DNA from: Oscillospiraceae bacterium
Lineage (GTDB): Bacteria; Bacillota; Clostridia; Oscillospirales; Oscillospiraceae
Direction of reading: 5' to 3'
Length of the DNA: 5,502 nt
Assembly: GCA_031280855.1 (NCBI GenBank)
Contig: JAITGH010000186.1
Span: 1 to 5,502, forward strand
Shown: one piece after another, positions 1 to 5,274 of the stretch
Layout: the number at the start of each line of letters is the position of its first letter
Numbering within the stretch: the stretch's first letter is position 1
The notes under the pieces: model-generated
What the model saw: only the letters and a program-made list of their open reading frames with translations
The model's database searches: none
What the model was told of the DNA's origin: nothing
Program-made: the position numbers and the translations under genes

Positions 1-716
1 ACGCCGCCGCCGCGATCGAACTCGCAGTCTCCGAGGTCGATAAGACCTCCGCGCAAGCCGCCTACGCGTTCACGAAGTTCAACGCGGATCGCAGCGTCAA
101 GTTCGCGAAGGACGCGTACGACGCCGCAACGCTCGCCGGGGAACCGGTAACGCTAATCGCGCCGATTAGCGGATTCGTCGGGCAAATCAATCACGTCGCG
201 GGAAGCGAGTACTCGCCCGGCATGACCTATTGCAGAATCTTCGAGCCGCACAATGCGAAGATTCTCATCGACGGGAATCAACTCGGGGCTGACGCGGCGG
301 AGCGGCTTAGCGTGCTGAAATACGGAGCCGCCGTTACGATCCATCAGGTTCGGGGCGATGGGCGCGACTTCACCGGTTACGTGTCGGCGAATACGACGCT
401 AATCGGGTCGACCGTCCGAGTAGACCGCTATGCGATCATTGAGTTCGACGACGCTGACGCGTTCGGCGAGTACGCGCTCGAGAACCGCAGCGCGGTCAAT
501 GACTCGCTTTACAACATCCGCATCGCCGTATCTGACATCAACGACGCGCTGCTGATACCTCGAACCGCAATTCAGCGCGAGAATACGTACCGCTACGTGT
601 ACGTCGTGGAGGACGGTATGCCGAAGAAGCGATTCATCCGCGTCGGGTTGACCGGCGGCGACGACGTTCAGGTGCTTGACGGACTTCAAGAGGGCGACGT
701 CATCGTTGCGTCGTAG
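1..716 (+). CDS. Membrane-fusion / periplasmic adaptor protein (HlyD/RND-adaptor type), 5' end missing
   Basis: The gene enters from the left edge. Its first complete codon is at 3 and 237 residues are visible, ending in TAG. Visible residues 1-45 are Ala/Lys-rich and helical, as expected for the end of the alpha-hairpin. Residues 49-72 (API-SG-VG...V-G--Y-PGM) resemble the second half of a lipoyl domain. A beta-barrel-like stretch follows, then a membrane-proximal domain with the typical IPRTAI...VYVVEDG (186-205) and GL..GD..QVLDGLQEGD (215-232). Such proteins are anchored to the membrane and link an inner-membrane transporter to export, or act as accessory envelope proteins. The signal anchor, first half-lipoyl domain and any partner pump lie outside the window, so substrate and partner cannot be told. 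The stop lies 60 nt before the preferred ftsQ start, so the two are probably co-transcribed. The family call is firm; the specific role is unknown. Confidence 0.85.
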   Translation, partial: AAAAIELAVSEVDKTSAQAAYAFTKFNADRSVKFAKDAYDAATLAGEPVTLIAPISGFVGQINHVAGSEYSPGMTYCRIFEPHNAKILIDGNQLGADAAERLSVLKYGAAVTIHQVRGDGRDFTGYVSANTTLIGSTVRVDRYAIIEFDDADAFGEYALENRSAVNDSLYNIRIAVSDINDALLIPRTAIQRENTYRYVYVVEDGMPKKRFIRVGLTGGDDVQVLDGLQEGDVIVAS

Positions 717-721
717 CCTCT

Positions 722-748
722 CGGGATCGGCATGGAGGCCGGATCCCG
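722..748 (+). other. Possible intercistronic hairpin between adaptor gene and ftsQ
   Basis: CGGGATC (722-728) is the exact reverse complement of GATCCCG (742-748). Two more GG/CC pairs (729-730 with 739-740) extend the stem if G741 is bulged. The loop holds an ATG (732) and a GGAGG (734-738). No T-run follows, so it does not look like an intrinsic terminator. It could affect mRNA processing or relative expression of the two genes. It also argues against using ATG 732 as the ftsQ start, because that codon would sit inside the structure. The complementarity is seen directly; any function is inference. Confidence 0.4.
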
Positions 749-776
749 CAGACTCTCGATTAGGCAGGGAAGCTTT

Positions 777-1475
777 ATGAAACTGTTCTGGTATGTAATC
801 GCGCTCGCCGTGCTGGTCTTCGCGCTTAGTCTCTTCTTGCAAGCGAACGCGATCGGGGTAGAGGGCAACACGCGCTATGGCACGGAGGAGATAATCGCGG
901 CGTCGCAGCTGATGACGGGCGGCAGCCTCGTCGTCTTCGATAAGTCCGGCGCGGAGCAGCGCGTCAAGGACGCGTTTCCCTATGTTGAGCGCGTCACGGT
1001 CAAGCGCAAGCTTCCGGATACTCTCATGATTTCTATTACGGAAAGCGTTCCGCTGGCGCGGATTCGGCTTGACGACGGCACTGTCGCGCTGATAGAGCGC
1101 AACGGCAAGGTCGTTGAGGTCGCGCCCGGCTCCACGGAGGGGATCGAGCTTCGCGGGCTCACGCCGCTCAACTGCGTACCCGGTGAGCCGTATCCGACGG
1201 AGTCCGAGCTTGACGCGGAGGCGCTCGACTACGCGTTGGAGATACTCGCCGCACTTGATGCGAACGGGTTATCCGGTCACGTCACGTACATTCAGGCGGG
1301 GATCCTGGTTCCAAGCTTCGACTATGACGGGTACTTCACCGTCGAGATCGGTACGCGGGAGCGTACCGCGGAGAAGATCGAGTTCTTCGCCGCATCGCTT
1401 GACAGTATGCCGAAAGGGTTCCCGGCGCGAATCGACCTTTCGATCGTCGGGTACGCGCACTATATCCCGCTATAG
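777..1475 (+). CDS. ftsQ: Cell division protein FtsQ/DivIB
   Basis: The product is 232 residues: a bitopic divisome protein that bridges FtsL/FtsB-type partners at the septum, mostly outside the cytoplasm. Residues 4-22 form one hydrophobic membrane segment. Residues 25-94 match an FtsQ-type POTRA domain: 'GVEGN..Y...EI', a helix, 'V..AFPYVE.V.VKRKLPDTL.I.ITE..PLA'. Residues 95-230 form the beta domain, with the 'DGY..V.IG......KI' pattern typical of DivIB C-termini. The start at 777 is preferred because AGGGA (766-770) lies 6 nt upstream and the membrane segment begins at once. An in-frame ATG at 732 would add 15 residues but has only a weak GGGA upstream and lies in a predicted hairpin loop. 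With start 777 the cytoplasmic tail is only about 3 residues, shorter than in E. coli FtsQ or B. subtilis DivIB. No other division gene follows, so the gene ends its transcription unit here. Confidence 0.85.
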   Translation: MKLFWYVIALAVLVFALSLFLQANAIGVEGNTRYGTEEIIAASQLMTGGSLVVFDKSGAEQRVKDAFPYVERVTVKRKLPDTLMISITESVPLARIRLDDGTVALIERNGKVVEVAPGSTEGIELRGLTPLNCVPGEPYPTESELDAEALDYALEILAALDANGLSGHVTYIQAGILVPSFDYDGYFTVEIGTRERTAEKIEFFAASLDSMPKGFPARIDLSIVGYAHYIPL

Positions 1476-1493
1476 CGGGAGTCGAGGTACCTC
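1465..1493. other. Two adjacent perfect palindromes at the 3' end of ftsQ
   Basis: TCCCGCTATAGCGGGA (1465-1480) is a perfect 16-bp palindrome that includes the ftsQ stop codon. As RNA it gives a 6-bp stem with a UAUA loop on either strand. Four bases later GAGGTACCTC (1484-1493) is a perfect 10-bp palindrome. There is no T-tract on either side, so a classical intrinsic terminator is not supported. It may be a transcript end/stability element or a protein-binding site. Read leftward, it lies just downstream of the antisense promoter at 1505-1533. Confidence 0.45.
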
Positions 1494-1504
1494 TAACTAC
1501 TGCC

Positions 1505-1533
1505 ATTATACCACATTATGGCGCATTTGTCAA
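1505..1533 (-). promoter_or_regulatory. Consensus sigma-70/A promoter pointing left, antisense to ftsQ
   Basis: On the - strand there is a perfect TTGACA (1528-1533), a 17-bp spacer and a perfect TATAAT (1505-1510), with a TGG just upstream of the -10 (extended -10). The start point would be near 1498. Transcription would run leftward through the two palindromes at 1465-1493 and then antisense through ftsQ. No gene in that direction is supported inside the window. The match to consensus is as good as possible; whether it fires is not known. Confidence 0.7.
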
Positions 1534-1643
1534 GTGTTTTTTGCGGAGCTTTGAATTTTTGTCACATACGCACAAATTTAAGGTGCACTATGCACTCATA
1601 CCTGTGAATGGTGCACAAACTTTGCAAAGGCGCGAAAAAGCAC

Positions 1644-1672
1644 TTGACTTTTGCGCCAATTTGTGGTATAAT
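1644..1672 (+). promoter_or_regulatory. Strong sigma-70/A promoter for the C_GCAxxG_C_C gene
   Basis: TTGACT (1644-1649), a 17-bp spacer and a perfect TATAAT (1667-1672), with TGG directly before the -10 (extended -10). The predicted start is near 1679, giving an approximately 80-nt leader before the ATG at 1759. It is the mirror copy of the promoter at 1505-1533. Confidence 0.85.
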
Positions 1673-1680
1673 AGCACTAG

Positions 1681-1733
1681 TCGGAAAGCGTAGGCGAGAG
1701 CGATAACGTTATGTAACTACGCCGCACCTCCGA
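1681..1733 (+). promoter_or_regulatory. Possible structured 5' leader of the C_GCAxxG_C_C gene
   Basis: Three nested self-complementary pieces lie between the predicted transcription start and the ribosome binding site: TCGGA/TCCGA (1681-1685 with 1729-1733), GCGTAG/CTACGC (1688-1693 with 1717-1722), and the 10-bp palindrome ATAACGTTAT (1703-1712) at the centre. Together they could fold into one long interrupted hairpin that leaves AGGAG (1747-1751) free. No known riboswitch class is recognised and there is no terminator-like T-run. The pairing is seen directly; a regulatory role is inference. Confidence 0.4.
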
Positions 1734-1758
1734 AATAGGTATTGACAGGAGATACACG

Positions 1759-2187
1759 ATGACGAATGAAGCGTTGCAGAGCCGGGTTACGGAGCTGTAC
1801 AAATCGGGGTTGCATTGCAGCCAGGTCATGATGCTGCTATCGCAAGAGCTTCGCGGCGAGGATGAGCCCACCGTGATCAGCGCGATGGGCGGGCTTGCCG
1901 GAGGACTGTACATGGGTCTGAACTGCGGGACGTTGAGCGGCGGCGCGTGTCTGCTTGCAAGCTATTGCGCTCGCGGCTCGGAGGAGGACTCCGACTCGCG
2001 CATGTACAAGGGCATGGTGGTGCAACTGGTCGACTGGTTTAACTCGGAGTTCGGCGCGTTGAACTGCTCGGAGCTTGTAAGTCCGGATCGGGCGGCACGG
2101 CTCGAAAAATGTCCGACGCTGCTTGTAAAGACGTTCGAGAAATGTCTGGAAATACTGCAAGAAAACGGAATCGACCCGCGTGAGTAG
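1759..2187 (+). CDS. C_GCAxxG_C_C family probable redox protein
   Basis: This 142-residue soluble protein has no signal peptide or membrane segment. It matches the pattern of the C_GCAxxG_C_C (PF09719/TIGR01909-type) family, small proteins of about 140 residues with four conserved cysteines and a CGAxxG motif. Seen here are Cys20 in 'HCSQ', a Gly-rich 'MGGLAGGLYMG' (43-53), then Cys56 in 'CGTLSGG' where Thr58 replaces the usual Ala, Cys103 in 'FGALNCSEL', and Cys118. Further cysteines are at 64, 70 and 129. The biochemical role of the family is not established; thiol redox or metal binding is presumed. AGGAG (1747-1751), 7 nt before the ATG, supports the start. The gene is alone on its transcript, with a near-consensus promoter upstream and a convergent neighbour downstream, which suggests high basal expression. 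An alternative label is a generic metal-binding or thiol protein. Confidence 0.85.
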   Translation: MTNEALQSRVTELYKSGLHCSQVMMLLSQELRGEDEPTVISAMGGLAGGLYMGLNCGTLSGGACLLASYCARGSEEDSDSRMYKGMVVQLVDWFNSEFGALNCSELVSPDRAARLEKCPTLLVKTFEKCLEILQENGIDPRE

Positions 2188-2204
2188 CAAACTCTCACGG
2201 GTCG
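2172..2204. terminator. Hairpin between convergent genes, possible terminator
   Basis: CGACCCG (2172-2178) plus TGAG (2181-2184) pairs with CTCACGGGTCG (2194-2204), giving an 11-bp stem with a 2-nt bulge and a short loop around the TAG stop at 2185-2187. It lies between the convergent stops at 2187 and 2226. The + side is followed by only a mixed CTTCTT. On the - side a TTTTCTT-like stretch follows a few bases after the stem. A bidirectional terminator is plausible but is not a textbook one. Confidence 0.5.
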
Positions 2205-2225
2205 CGGGATCGCTTCTTCCGTACG

Positions 2226-3629
2226 TTACGCGCCGCGGTCATAGCCGGAGTTCTTGACGAGCGTGATTGATTTCGTCTCCGCGTTGTAGAGTACGCCGAA
2301 GTCGAGTGCGGCGGCGATGTCGCGCAGCTTAACGTAGTTCGATCCATCGATCTTGTAGCCGCCGAGGTAGAGCCGCTCGAAACTGCTGGTGAAGACGAGG
2401 TCGTTCGTCTGATACGCAGTCCGCGAATCGGTGACCGAGGCGGCGGCGAGCTCGCCTCCTATCGGGGTGTAAGTCATGCCGGGCGTGAGGATAATCGTCG
2501 GCGGATCCGAGTAATACGCGACCTCGAACTTGTTCTCCAGCATCTTCGCGACGTCGCGGAGCTTCACGTAGTTCGCGCCCTTGATATTGAACAGCTCAAG
2601 CGAGTGCTCGACAGTTTCACCGCCGAGGTCGGCGTAGAGCTTCGATACGGACGGCAACGCAGCGATCGAGTCGGAGCCGGAGGTTAACGCGCCCTTCTCA
2701 ATCGCATTCAGTATCGCGTCCAGCGCGTCCCAGTTCGTTATCAGCCCGGTATGCCAAGAGTTAACGGCAAAGTTAGGAAGCCGGAAGTCGTTCGTCGCAC
2801 TCGCCGCCGCTACCGTGCCGTCACTCGTGCCGCCGGATGCGGTGCCGTAGATCGCGTACCACTCGGTACCGCTCGAGGTCGGAACGCTGTACCGCGCTCG
2901 CGGTTCAAGTTCCTTGACGCTCGGCAGCGAGTTCATCAGTGCGCTGAGCCTATCGCCGATGAGGAAGTTGACGAGCTCCGCCGCGTCCTTGTTATCGCCG
3001 GCGATCATTTGACCCGCGTTCTCCGTAACCTTGCTTGAGCCGAGGTACGGTGTACCAAGTGTGACGACTTTACGGACGTTCGAGGGCGCGGACGCCGCGA
3101 TGTACTCCGCCGCGACCAGTCCGCCCATGCTGTGCGCGACGATGACGATCTCGCGCTGAGCGTACTGCCGCAGAAATGCGGCGAGCTGCTCCGCACTCTT
3201 CGCGTTCGATTGCCGCCAATCGTAGGCGAACATGACGGTGTCATAGCTCTGACGCAGGGTCTCGACCAGCGGCTTGTACATCTCCATAACGCCGTAGTTC
3301 TGGACGGCGGTAATCCCGGGCAGCGACTTCCCGTCGGTGAACTTGAGCTTCTCCAGATTCTCGACAGCTTTAGCGACGACGCCGAGGATCATCGGGTTGA
3401 ATCGAAGATCGTCCTTCGTTTCGTCGCTCAGCGCGGCGAATCCCTCGCGATCCAAGAACCCGAATTCAAACGGAGGCCAGATGAACGCGTCGTACTCCTT
3501 CAGTTCGCTGCCCATAATGCCGGGCAATACGACGACCAACGGTTTCGCCGCCGGAGCCGCCTCCGCGATTACCGGCACGACGCAAAGCGTAAGCGTTAAC
3601 GCAAGGATAAGCGCGAGTACTCGTTTCAT
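2226..3629 (-). CDS. Secreted LCAT-type lipase/acyltransferase with C-terminal stalk domains
   Basis: The product is 467 residues. A signal peptide covers about 1-24 (KR, hydrophobic core, cleavage after AEA). An alpha/beta-hydrolase domain follows with the features of the lecithin:cholesterol acyltransferase/lipase family: oxyanion-type PGIMGS (36-41), YDWR (136-139), a nucleophile elbow AHSMGG with Ser167, probable catalytic Asp270 in SDGTV, and His293 in SWHTG. Residues about 330-460 carry two copper-amine-oxidase-N-like stalk modules, each with a 'GxNYVKLRD(V/I)A' core (351-361 and 429-439); the first is less regular. Such modules are common on secreted Clostridia and Paenibacillus proteins and probably attach to the cell surface. 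The likely action is ester hydrolysis or transacylation outside the cell; the substrate is unknown. Start 3629 is chosen for CAGGAGG (3636-3642) 6 nt upstream, the signal peptide, and the promoter at 3666-3694. Longer in-frame starts would lie upstream of that promoter. It is probably transcribed alone. Confidence 0.88.
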   Translation of the reverse strand: MKRVLALILALTLTLCVVPVIAEAAPAAKPLVVVLPGIMGSELKEYDAFIWPPFEFGFLDREGFAALSDETKDDLRFNPMILGVVAKAVENLEKLKFTDGKSLPGITAVQNYGVMEMYKPLVETLRQSYDTVMFAYDWRQSNAKSAEQLAAFLRQYAQREIVIVAHSMGGLVAAEYIAASAPSNVRKVVTLGTPYLGSSKVTENAGQMIAGDNKDAAELVNFLIGDRLSALMNSLPSVKELEPRARYSVPTSSGTEWYAIYGTASGGTSDGTVAAASATNDFRLPNFAVNSWHTGLITNWDALDAILNAIEKGALTSGSDSIAALPSVSKLYADLGGETVEHSLELFNIKGANYVKLRDVAKMLENKFEVAYYSDPPTIILTPGMTYTPIGGELAAASVTDSRTAYQTNDLVFTSSFERLYLGGYKIDGSNYVKLRDIAAALDFGVLYNAETKSITLVKNSGYDRGA

Positions 3630-3665
3630 ATTATACCTCCTGTTATGTAGCGTTACATCGGATAC

Positions 3666-3694
3666 ATAATACCATCTTTCCCGAGTAAAGTCAA
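3666..3694 (-). promoter_or_regulatory. Sigma-70/A promoter of the lipase gene
   Basis: On the - strand: TTGACT (3689-3694), a 17-bp spacer and TATTAT (3666-3671), preceded by TGG (extended -10). The start point is near 3659, giving a leader of about 30 nt with a strong ribosome binding site. The design (TTGACT, 17 bp, TGG before the -10) is the same as that of the promoter at 1644-1672. Confidence 0.8.
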
Positions 3695-3720
3695 TCATAT
3701 TCCTGTAAACTTTTTGTGAC

Positions 3721-3845
3721 CGGCGTGACGCCGGCTCCATATTAGCCTCTGCGACTGTCAAGCCCCGGCAATCGGCGTGACGCCGACTCCATATTAGCCT
3801 CTGCGACTGTCAAGCCTTGGCAATCGGCGCATTCCCGGCGTGACG
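3721..3845. repeat. 52-bp tandem direct repeat with conserved hairpin, two copies plus a partial third
   Basis: Unit 1 (3721-3772) and unit 2 (3773-3824) are identical at 49 of 52 positions. Each begins with CGGCGTGACGCCG, which folds into a stem with a TGA loop. The bases flanking this core change as a pair: C3720-G3734 in unit 1 and T3772-A3786 in unit 2. After 11 unrelated bases, CGGCGTGACG occurs again at 3836-3845 as a broken third head. The repeat fills much of the gap between rnfB and the lipase promoter. No T-run follows any of the hairpins. Possible roles are a REP-like 3'-end stabiliser for the rnf transcript, a protein-binding site, or a dispersed intergenic repeat. Confidence 0.85.
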
Positions 3846-3869
3846 ACCCTCGTAAACATATATGCATTG

Positions 3870-4670
3870 TCATAAACTTCCGGTAATGATGGTGCGAGGA
3901 CACTTCTCAACGCATGCGCCGCAGTTGGTACACTTTGCGAAGTCGATAACGGCGAGGTTATCGTCGAGCTTAATTGCGTTGCTTGGACAGTTTTTGACGC
4001 AAACGCCGCACCCGATGCAACCGGCGTCGCAGACCTTCCGCACGGCGGCGCCGCGAGCGCGGGAGGCGCACCCGACTTGAACCTTACCGGAGTACGGTAC
4101 TTTCGCGATCAGCCGCTTCGGGCAAACGGCGGCGCACCTCATGCACCCGGTGCATTTCTCGCGGTCTACTACGCTGACGCCGTTGACGACGCGCAGCGCG
4201 CCGAATCGGCACTCCCGCGTGCAGGAGCCTAAACCCAGGCATCCGAATCGGCAAGTCAGCGGACCTCCTCCGATTGCGTTCAGCGCGGAGAAGCAATCGT
4301 CAAGCCCGACGTAGTCGTACTTACGCGCACTTCGCGATCCGCCGGAACATTTGACGAACGCGACTTGACGCTCCGAGCCTACGGGCTCGACGCCCATGAT
4401 CGCGGCGACCTCCGCAACGACCTCCGCGCCGCCGACTACGCAACCGTTAACCGGCGCGGCACCGCTTACCACGGCGGCGGCAAAACCTCCGCAACCGGGA
4501 TAGCCGCAGCCTCCGCAATTCGCCCCGGGCAGAGCGCCGCGAATCGAGTCCTCGCGCTCGTCGCGCTCAACCGCGAACACTTTCGCGGCTATCGCCAGTG
4601 CGGCTCCGAATATCGCGCCCAGTCCTCCAAGCACTGCTACAGGCAGGACGATCGGCAGTATTATTGTCAT
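3870..4670 (-). CDS. rnfB: Rnf complex ferredoxin subunit RnfB
   Basis: The product is 266 residues: the iron-sulfur subunit that takes electrons from reduced ferredoxin and passes them into the membrane-bound Rnf complex. Residues 3-28 form the N-terminal membrane anchor. The Fe4S domain follows with LPGANCGGCGYPGC (Cys52, 55, 60 and 77). The rest has four more cysteine groups: Cys140/144/150/154, Cys173/176/179/183 (CTGCMRCAAVCP), Cys218/221/224/228 (CIGCGVCVKNCP) and Cys247/250/253/257 (CTNCGACVEKCP). This allows five [4Fe-4S] clusters. Cys108, 126, 201 and 214 also sit in stretches that are usual in Clostridia RnfB. Start 4670 is chosen over an ATG 17 codons upstream because GGAGG (4678-4682) lies 7 nt before it and the longer start would overlap the end of rnfA. 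It is the last gene of the operon, and no intrinsic terminator is obvious after it. Confidence 0.96.
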   Translation of the reverse strand: MTIILPIVLPVAVLGGLGAIFGAALAIAAKVFAVERDEREDSIRGALPGANCGGCGYPGCGGFAAAVVSGAAPVNGCVVGGAEVVAEVAAIMGVEPVGSERQVAFVKCSGGSRSARKYDYVGLDDCFSALNAIGGGPLTCRFGCLGLGSCTRECRFGALRVVNGVSVVDREKCTGCMRCAAVCPKRLIAKVPYSGKVQVGCASRARGAAVRKVCDAGCIGCGVCVKNCPSNAIKLDDNLAVIDFAKCTNCGACVEKCPRTIITGSL

Positions 4671-4683
4671 CTCAGATCCTCCA

Positions 4684-5274
4684 TCAGAACACCCGCAATC
4701 CGCTGAACCCCATGAACGCAAGGCTCAGCAGTCCTGCGGTTACCAGCGCGATCGGGAAACCCTCGAACGCGTCCGGGTAGTCGGAGACGCTCGCAAGCCG
4801 CTCCCGTACGCTCGCGAATAGCACAATTGCAAGCAAGAACCCGATCCCGCCCGTTACTCCGTACACCACGCTCTCAACCAAGTTGTAGCTCTTTTGAGTG
4901 TTTAGCAACACAACGCCGAGCACCGCGCAGTTCGTCGTGATCAGCGGCAGATAGATCCCAAGCGCGAGGTACAGCCCGGGCATCGTCTTTTGCAGGAACA
5001 TCTCTATAAATTGCACCAGTGACGCGATAACCAAGATGTACGCGACGGTTTGCATGAACTCCATGTCAAGCGGGACGAGGATGAACTCGTTCACCAGCCA
5101 GCATACGAGGCTCGCAATCCCCATGACGAACGTCACCGCCAGTCCCATCCCGATTGCGGTATCCTGCTTTTGCGAGACGCCGAGAAACGGACAGATTCCC
5201 AGGAACTGGATCAGCACGAAGTTCTCGATCAGGATCGCACCTAGGGCGATCGAGAAGATGAGAGTAATGTTCAT
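4684..5274 (-). CDS. rnfA: Rnf complex membrane subunit RnfA
   Basis: The product is 196 residues of integral membrane protein with about six hydrophobic segments, a normal length for the RnfA/NqrE family. The diagnostic stretches are [16 protein letters not shown] (17-32, Cys28) and [12 protein letters not shown] (109-120, Cys116). In the related Nqr enzyme the equivalent cysteines, together with those of the paralogous partner subunit, hold an iron centre within the membrane; the same is expected here with RnfE. GGAGG (5284-5288) lies 9 nt before the ATG. The ATG overlaps the rnfE stop (ATGA), suggesting translational coupling. rnfB starts 13 nt downstream. The E-A-B order matches the 3' half of the common rnfCDGEAB operon. 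Confidence 0.97.
   Translation of the reverse strand: MNITLIFSIALGAILIENFVLIQFLGICPFLGVSQKQDTAIGMGLAVTFVMGIASLVCWLVNEFILVPLDMEFMQTVAYILVIASLVQFIEMFLQKTMPGLYLALGIYLPLITTNCAVLGVVLLNTQKSYNLVESVVYGVTGGIGFLLAIVLFASVRERLASVSDYPDAFEGFPIALVTAGLLSLAFMGFSGLRVF

Larger units (their letters stand above)
1496..1681. repeat. Inverted repeat with outward-facing promoters in its arms
   Basis: The left arm (1496-1542) and the reverse complement of the right arm (1635-1681) align without gaps, with 38 of 47 positions identical by hand count. The identity covers the -35 and -10 hexamers, the TG extension, CAAGTG beside the -35, and the TGGCGCA spacer core. Similarity continues more loosely into about 1555 and 1622. 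The central part (1543-1634) is AT-rich and has two GTGCAC palindromes (1583-1588 and 1611-1616). Together with the leader of the next gene this accounts for the gene-free stretch 1476-1758. It could be a MITE-like element, a fold-back repeat, or a duplicated and inverted promoter. A clean target-site duplication is not visible (CTA at 1497-1499 and at 1677-1679 is too short and is offset by one base). Confidence 0.7.

Noticed and set aside
399..842. Long open frame on the - strand opposite the adaptor and ftsQ, and similar ones at 980-1171 and 1269-1460
   Set aside because: They mirror the codon pattern of well-supported + strand genes in GC-rich DNA, resemble no known protein and lack convincing ribosome binding sites. 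They could at most be non-coding antisense transcript.
1497..1679. CTA flanks as a target-site duplication proving insertion of the inverted repeat
   Set aside because: Three bases are too few, the left copy is offset by one base, and the inverted similarity itself extends into these bases.
1711..1716. Minimal ATG-TAA start-stop frame in the leader
   Set aside because: There is no good ribosome binding site before it and it falls inside a palindrome; chance is a sufficient explanation.
3630..3761. Upstream in-frame extension of the lipase to 3761
   Set aside because: The extra 44 residues would be translated from the promoter, leader and repeat, upstream of the predicted transcription start. 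The signal peptide and a strong CAGGAGG fix the start at 3629.
3756..3761. Perfect TTGACA on the - strand in repeat unit 1 (also in unit 2, 3808-3813) as a promoter
   Set aside because: The only -10-like TAATAT is about 11 bp away, too close for sigma-70/A, and at the proper 17-bp spacing the sequence is GC-rich.
3720..3845. CRISPR array
   Set aside because: The repeats are directly adjacent with no variable spacers, there are only two full copies, and no cas gene is near.
3846..3869. Intrinsic terminator right after rnfB
   Set aside because: The bases after the stop are AT-rich with a CATATATG palindrome but no GC stem followed by a T-run in the direction of transcription.
4671..4721. Longer rnfB start at 4721
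   Set aside because: It would overlap the rnfA end and add a Cys/Gly/Ser-rich tail before the membrane anchor that is not typical of RnfB; the GGAGG at 4678-4682 supports 4670.
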